From the NCBI RefSeq assembly GCF_014647755.1, contig NZ_BMPU01000006.1, positions 48,973 to 112,972 of the forward strand: a stretch of DNA of 64,000 nt, written 5' to 3'. A program made the translations under genes and the position numbers. The notes below the pieces were generated by a model that saw nothing but the letters and a program-made list of their open reading frames with translations, had not been told where the DNA came from and made no database searches. Source of the stretch: Porphyromonas pasteri (GTDB lineage Bacteria > Bacteroidota > Bacteroidia > Bacteroidales > Porphyromonadaceae). Shown here one piece after another: positions 62,393-64,000 of the stretch (position 1 is its first letter; each line of letters starts with the position of its first letter).

Positions 62393-62400
62393 TACCTTTG
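62393..62400 (+). promoter_or_regulatory. -7 promoter element for the DUF1697 gene
   Basis: TACCTTTG matches TAnnTTTG, 39 bases before the ATG at 62440. It lies inside an upstream-extended frame and so supports the internal start. Confidence 0.6.
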
Positions 62401-62439
62401 CGCTCGGAAAGGCTTATTCCAACAGCCTCTACCCTTTCA

Positions 62440-62985
62440 ATGAAGCAAGAGCAAATCATACTTCTACGTGGCGTCATGCCCAGCGGAAAGAATAGCATCC
62501 CCAAGATGGCTATCCTACGCCAGCACCTCGAAGAGGCTGGCTTCGAACGTGTACGCACCTACATCCAGAGTGGGAACATCCTTCTACTTAGCGACCTTCC
62601 CAAAGATCTACTTAGCCAGCGCATCCATGACCTCATCAAGGAGCGCATCGGTGCAGACCTCGCGGCACTCGTCTTCCTACCCGAAGAGCTGCAGGCGTGG
62701 GTAGACCGTCTTCCCTTCGCAGACGACCTGGATGCCAGCCGCATCTTCTTCACCATGACCATGGAGCGCCCCACAGCCGACCGCCTGCAAGAGCTCGCCG
62801 AGAAGACTTGGGGCGAAGAGGCTACCCTTCACCTCACCGAGCGCTGTGCCTACATATACGCCCCAAAGACCTATAAGAACACTCGTCTCACCAACAATGC
62901 TCTGGAGCGCTACCTCGGTGTAACCTGCACCACACGCAACCTCAATACCATCCGTCGCCTCCTCTCCCTCTCCCGAGGCGAATAG
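62440..62985 (+). CDS. DUF1697 family protein
   Basis: A 181-residue soluble protein starting MKQEQIILLRG. A longer frame from 62344 is rejected because the promoter element lies within it and the extra residues are unlike the family. DUF1697 features are visible: ILLRGVMPSGKNSIPKMAIL, the conserved VRTYIQSGNILL (about 40-51), and the C-terminal TTRNLNTIRRLLSL. The family is widespread, has a ferredoxin-like double fold and no known function. The gene is divergent from the siderophore receptor, stands alone and ends before a hairpin at 63039. Confidence 0.88.
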   Translation: MKQEQIILLRGVMPSGKNSIPKMAILRQHLEEAGFERVRTYIQSGNILLLSDLPKDLLSQRIHDLIKERIGADLAALVFLPEELQAWVDRLPFADDLDASRIFFTMTMERPTADRLQELAEKTWGEEATLHLTERCAYIYAPKTYKNTRLTNNALERYLGVTCTTRNLNTIRRLLSLSRGE

Positions 62986-63038
62986 CGAGCAAGCTGCCCC
63001 CTCGGCTTCTCTCCCCTCCTCCTTCAATAAAAGTACAC

Positions 63039-63079
63039 GCAGCACGCGCCCTATGGGACTTCCATCGGGCGCGTGCTGC
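63039..63079 (+). terminator. Terminator of the DUF1697 gene
   Basis: GCAGCACGCGCCCTATGG and CCATCGGGCGCGTGCTGC pair (one mismatch) around GACTT, followed by ATTATATAATGG. Confidence 0.85.
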
Positions 63080-63196
63080 ATTATATAATGGTCGGACTAT
63101 CGTGTCCTACCGAGAGGATAGCTCTTCCCTCCCGACGACAGCCTCACGCGATAGCGTAGATGAGAGCGCAAGACCAGAGCCCATACCTCCCAAACG

Positions 63197-63300
63197 AAGC
63201 AGTACTGGTCGCCGAAGCAACCACTACAGGTCACGATACGAAGCAGTAGTGGTAACATAGAGTAACCGCTACTGGTCGGGAAAGCAACCACTACTGGTTC
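63197..63300 (+). repeat. 22-bp palindromic repeat array 8 (5 units)
   Basis: Units start at 63197, 63219, 63241, 63264 and 63286, with cores GCAGTACTGG, CCACTACAGG, GCAGTAGTGG, CCGCTACTGG and CCACTACTGG. It lies between the DUF1697 terminator and the rRNA operon. No repeat body is attached. Confidence 0.9.
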
Positions 63301-63416
63301 ATTTCAGAGAATTAGAGTGGTATGCCCTCAGCAAAGGGAAAAGGCAGATAAAGGCAAGCAGCTAAGGCGAAGCATCGAGGGCAGGTGCCTTCATCCGATA
63401 GACGTATAAACGACGA

Positions 63417-63451
63417 TAGGGTGACGAAGCCTCATCGGCTCCATCACCCTA
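63417..63451. terminator. Hairpin downstream of the rRNA operon
   Basis: TAGGGTGA and TCACCCTA enclose an AAGCC/GGCT-type inner pairing. TCGTTTTGTAG lies on the plus-strand side. It could be a back-up terminator for the rRNA operon or a remnant; no plus-strand gene ends here. Confidence 0.45.
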
Positions 63452-63473
63452 CCCCATCGATCGTTTTGTAGTA

Positions 63474-63547
63474 TTACTGCATAGCTTGCTATCTCATCGC
63501 TCGCTACATCGCGCCTTGCTACGGCATAGCAAGCGGAATAGCAGTAA
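63474..63547. repeat. Nested inverted repeats with CTTGCTA/TAGCAAG motifs
   Basis: TTACTGC (63474-63480) pairs with GCAGTAA (63541-63547), and CTTGCTAT (63485-63492) with ATAGCAAG (63526-63533). Between and beyond them CTTGCTA or CTCGCTA recurs three times at about 15-bp spacing, and TAGCAAG recurs again at 63557. Unlike the 22-bp repeats in sequence. It lies between the rRNA terminator and array 8. Confidence 0.65.
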
Positions 63548-63603
63548 ATGGAATGGTAGCAAGCAGCAAGCTCACTGCATCATCATTACCTTGCATAAAA
63601 CGA

Positions 63604-63637
63604 AGTGGGTGTGATCACTTGCGTAATCACACCCACT
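63604..63637 (-). terminator. Terminator of the rRNA operon
   Basis: AGTGGGTGTGATT/AATCACACCCACT-type stem around CACTTGCG, 10 bases after the 5S gene. On the minus strand TCGTTTTATGC follows. Confidence 0.85.
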
Positions 63638-63647
63638 CTTCTTAAAA

Positions 63648-63755
<108 letters not shown>

Positions 63756-63837
63756 TATCTCTGTATTTAGACAATCATTGACTTGATAAAAACGCACGAT
63801 ACTCACTCACGTATCGCTAAGTCGGTATACAACCTCT

Positions 63838-64000
63838 TGGCAAAAACTTTCGGGCAATTAGTACTACTCGGCTATGACGTCACCGCCTTTACACCTGTAG
63901 CCTATCAAGGTCATCGTCTATAACCACCCTTAATGAGATCTAATCTTGAGGCAAGCTTCGTACTTAGATGCTTTCAGCACTTATCTCAACCGAACGTAGC
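63838..64000 (-). rRNA. rrl: 23S ribosomal RNA, 3' end (continues beyond the window)
   Basis: The minus-strand sequence corresponds to the last 160 or so bases of 23S rRNA: the segment complementary to TTCGGGCAATTAGTACTACT and GCCTATCAAGGTCATCGTC aligns with the conserved 3' domain that ends in the ACCGGTACTAAT-like helix. The exact 3' end is estimated from alignment to the E. coli gene from memory. Confidence 0.93.

Noticed and set aside
62176..62440. Cobalamin or other known riboswitch before the siderophore receptor
   Set aside because: None of the conserved boxes of the common classes could be found; only a generic hairpin is present.

Overview
The window comes from a member of the Bacteroidales, most probably a Porphyromonas or a close relative. 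Supporting evidence: the genes are GC-rich; upstream regions carry the Bacteroidetes -7 element TAnnTTTG and no Shine-Dalgarno sequences; and the families are typical of the group (RagA/RagB-type SusC/SusD pair, a DPP5-like S9 peptidase, DUF4199, DUF4254, DUF4296, DUF4302, a zinc metallohydrolase lipoprotein, PPi-dependent phosphofructokinase). The genus call is an inference. The window ends inside an rRNA operon on the minus strand (5S plus the 3' end of 23S).

Layout. 0-5.4 kb (minus): porin-like outer-membrane protein, HtrA protease, DUF2851 protein, stand-alone HsdR N-terminal-domain protein. 5.5-15.8 kb (plus): holA and a Pif1-like helicase, DUF4254 plus heptosyltransferase-type GT9, S4 RNA-binding protein, CobC-like phosphatase, ferritin, two small envelope proteins, rpsA. 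15.9-16.9 kb (minus): secreted endonuclease/exonuclease/phosphatase. 17.4-22.0 kb (plus): DUF4199-GT2-apbE, then grpE-dnaJ. 22.0-24.8 kb (minus): two tandemly duplicated DUF805 genes and pfp. 25.4-27.9 kb (plus): patatin and a GH13 enzyme. 28.0-48.4 kb (minus): fhs-lpdA, dnaX-dpp5, nicotinamidase-like hydrolase with an M3 peptidase, a saccharopine dehydrogenase-family enzyme, then the five-gene SusC/SusD/zinc-metallohydrolase/DUF4302/BACON nutrient-uptake operon. 49.6-58.9 kb (minus): a YoeB-type toxin-antitoxin pair and the cluster ileS-dksA-like-lspA-DUF4296-small ORF-gltX-waaA. 59.8-63.0 kb: TonB-dependent siderophore receptor (minus) and a DUF1697 gene (plus). 63.6-64.0 kb: rRNA.

The most unusual content is intergenic. 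Eight arrays (about 46 units) of a 22-bp tandem repeat with a palindromic core ACC-NN-TA-NN-GGT lie between genes. Four of them (3.4, 39.7, 49.1 and 59.3 kb) are joined in the same phase to copies of a non-coding body of about 317 bp, with inverted terminal sequences GAGACTGTTGC/GCAACAGTCTC visible in the best copy. Together these look like a minisatellite-bearing MITE, comparable to the BrickBuilt element described in P. gingivalis. Two copies in inverted orientation bracket the SusC/D operon, and three body-less arrays stand just upstream of plus-strand genes. Most transcription units end in long GC-rich hairpins followed by a TTTATA-like tract; these are listed individually.
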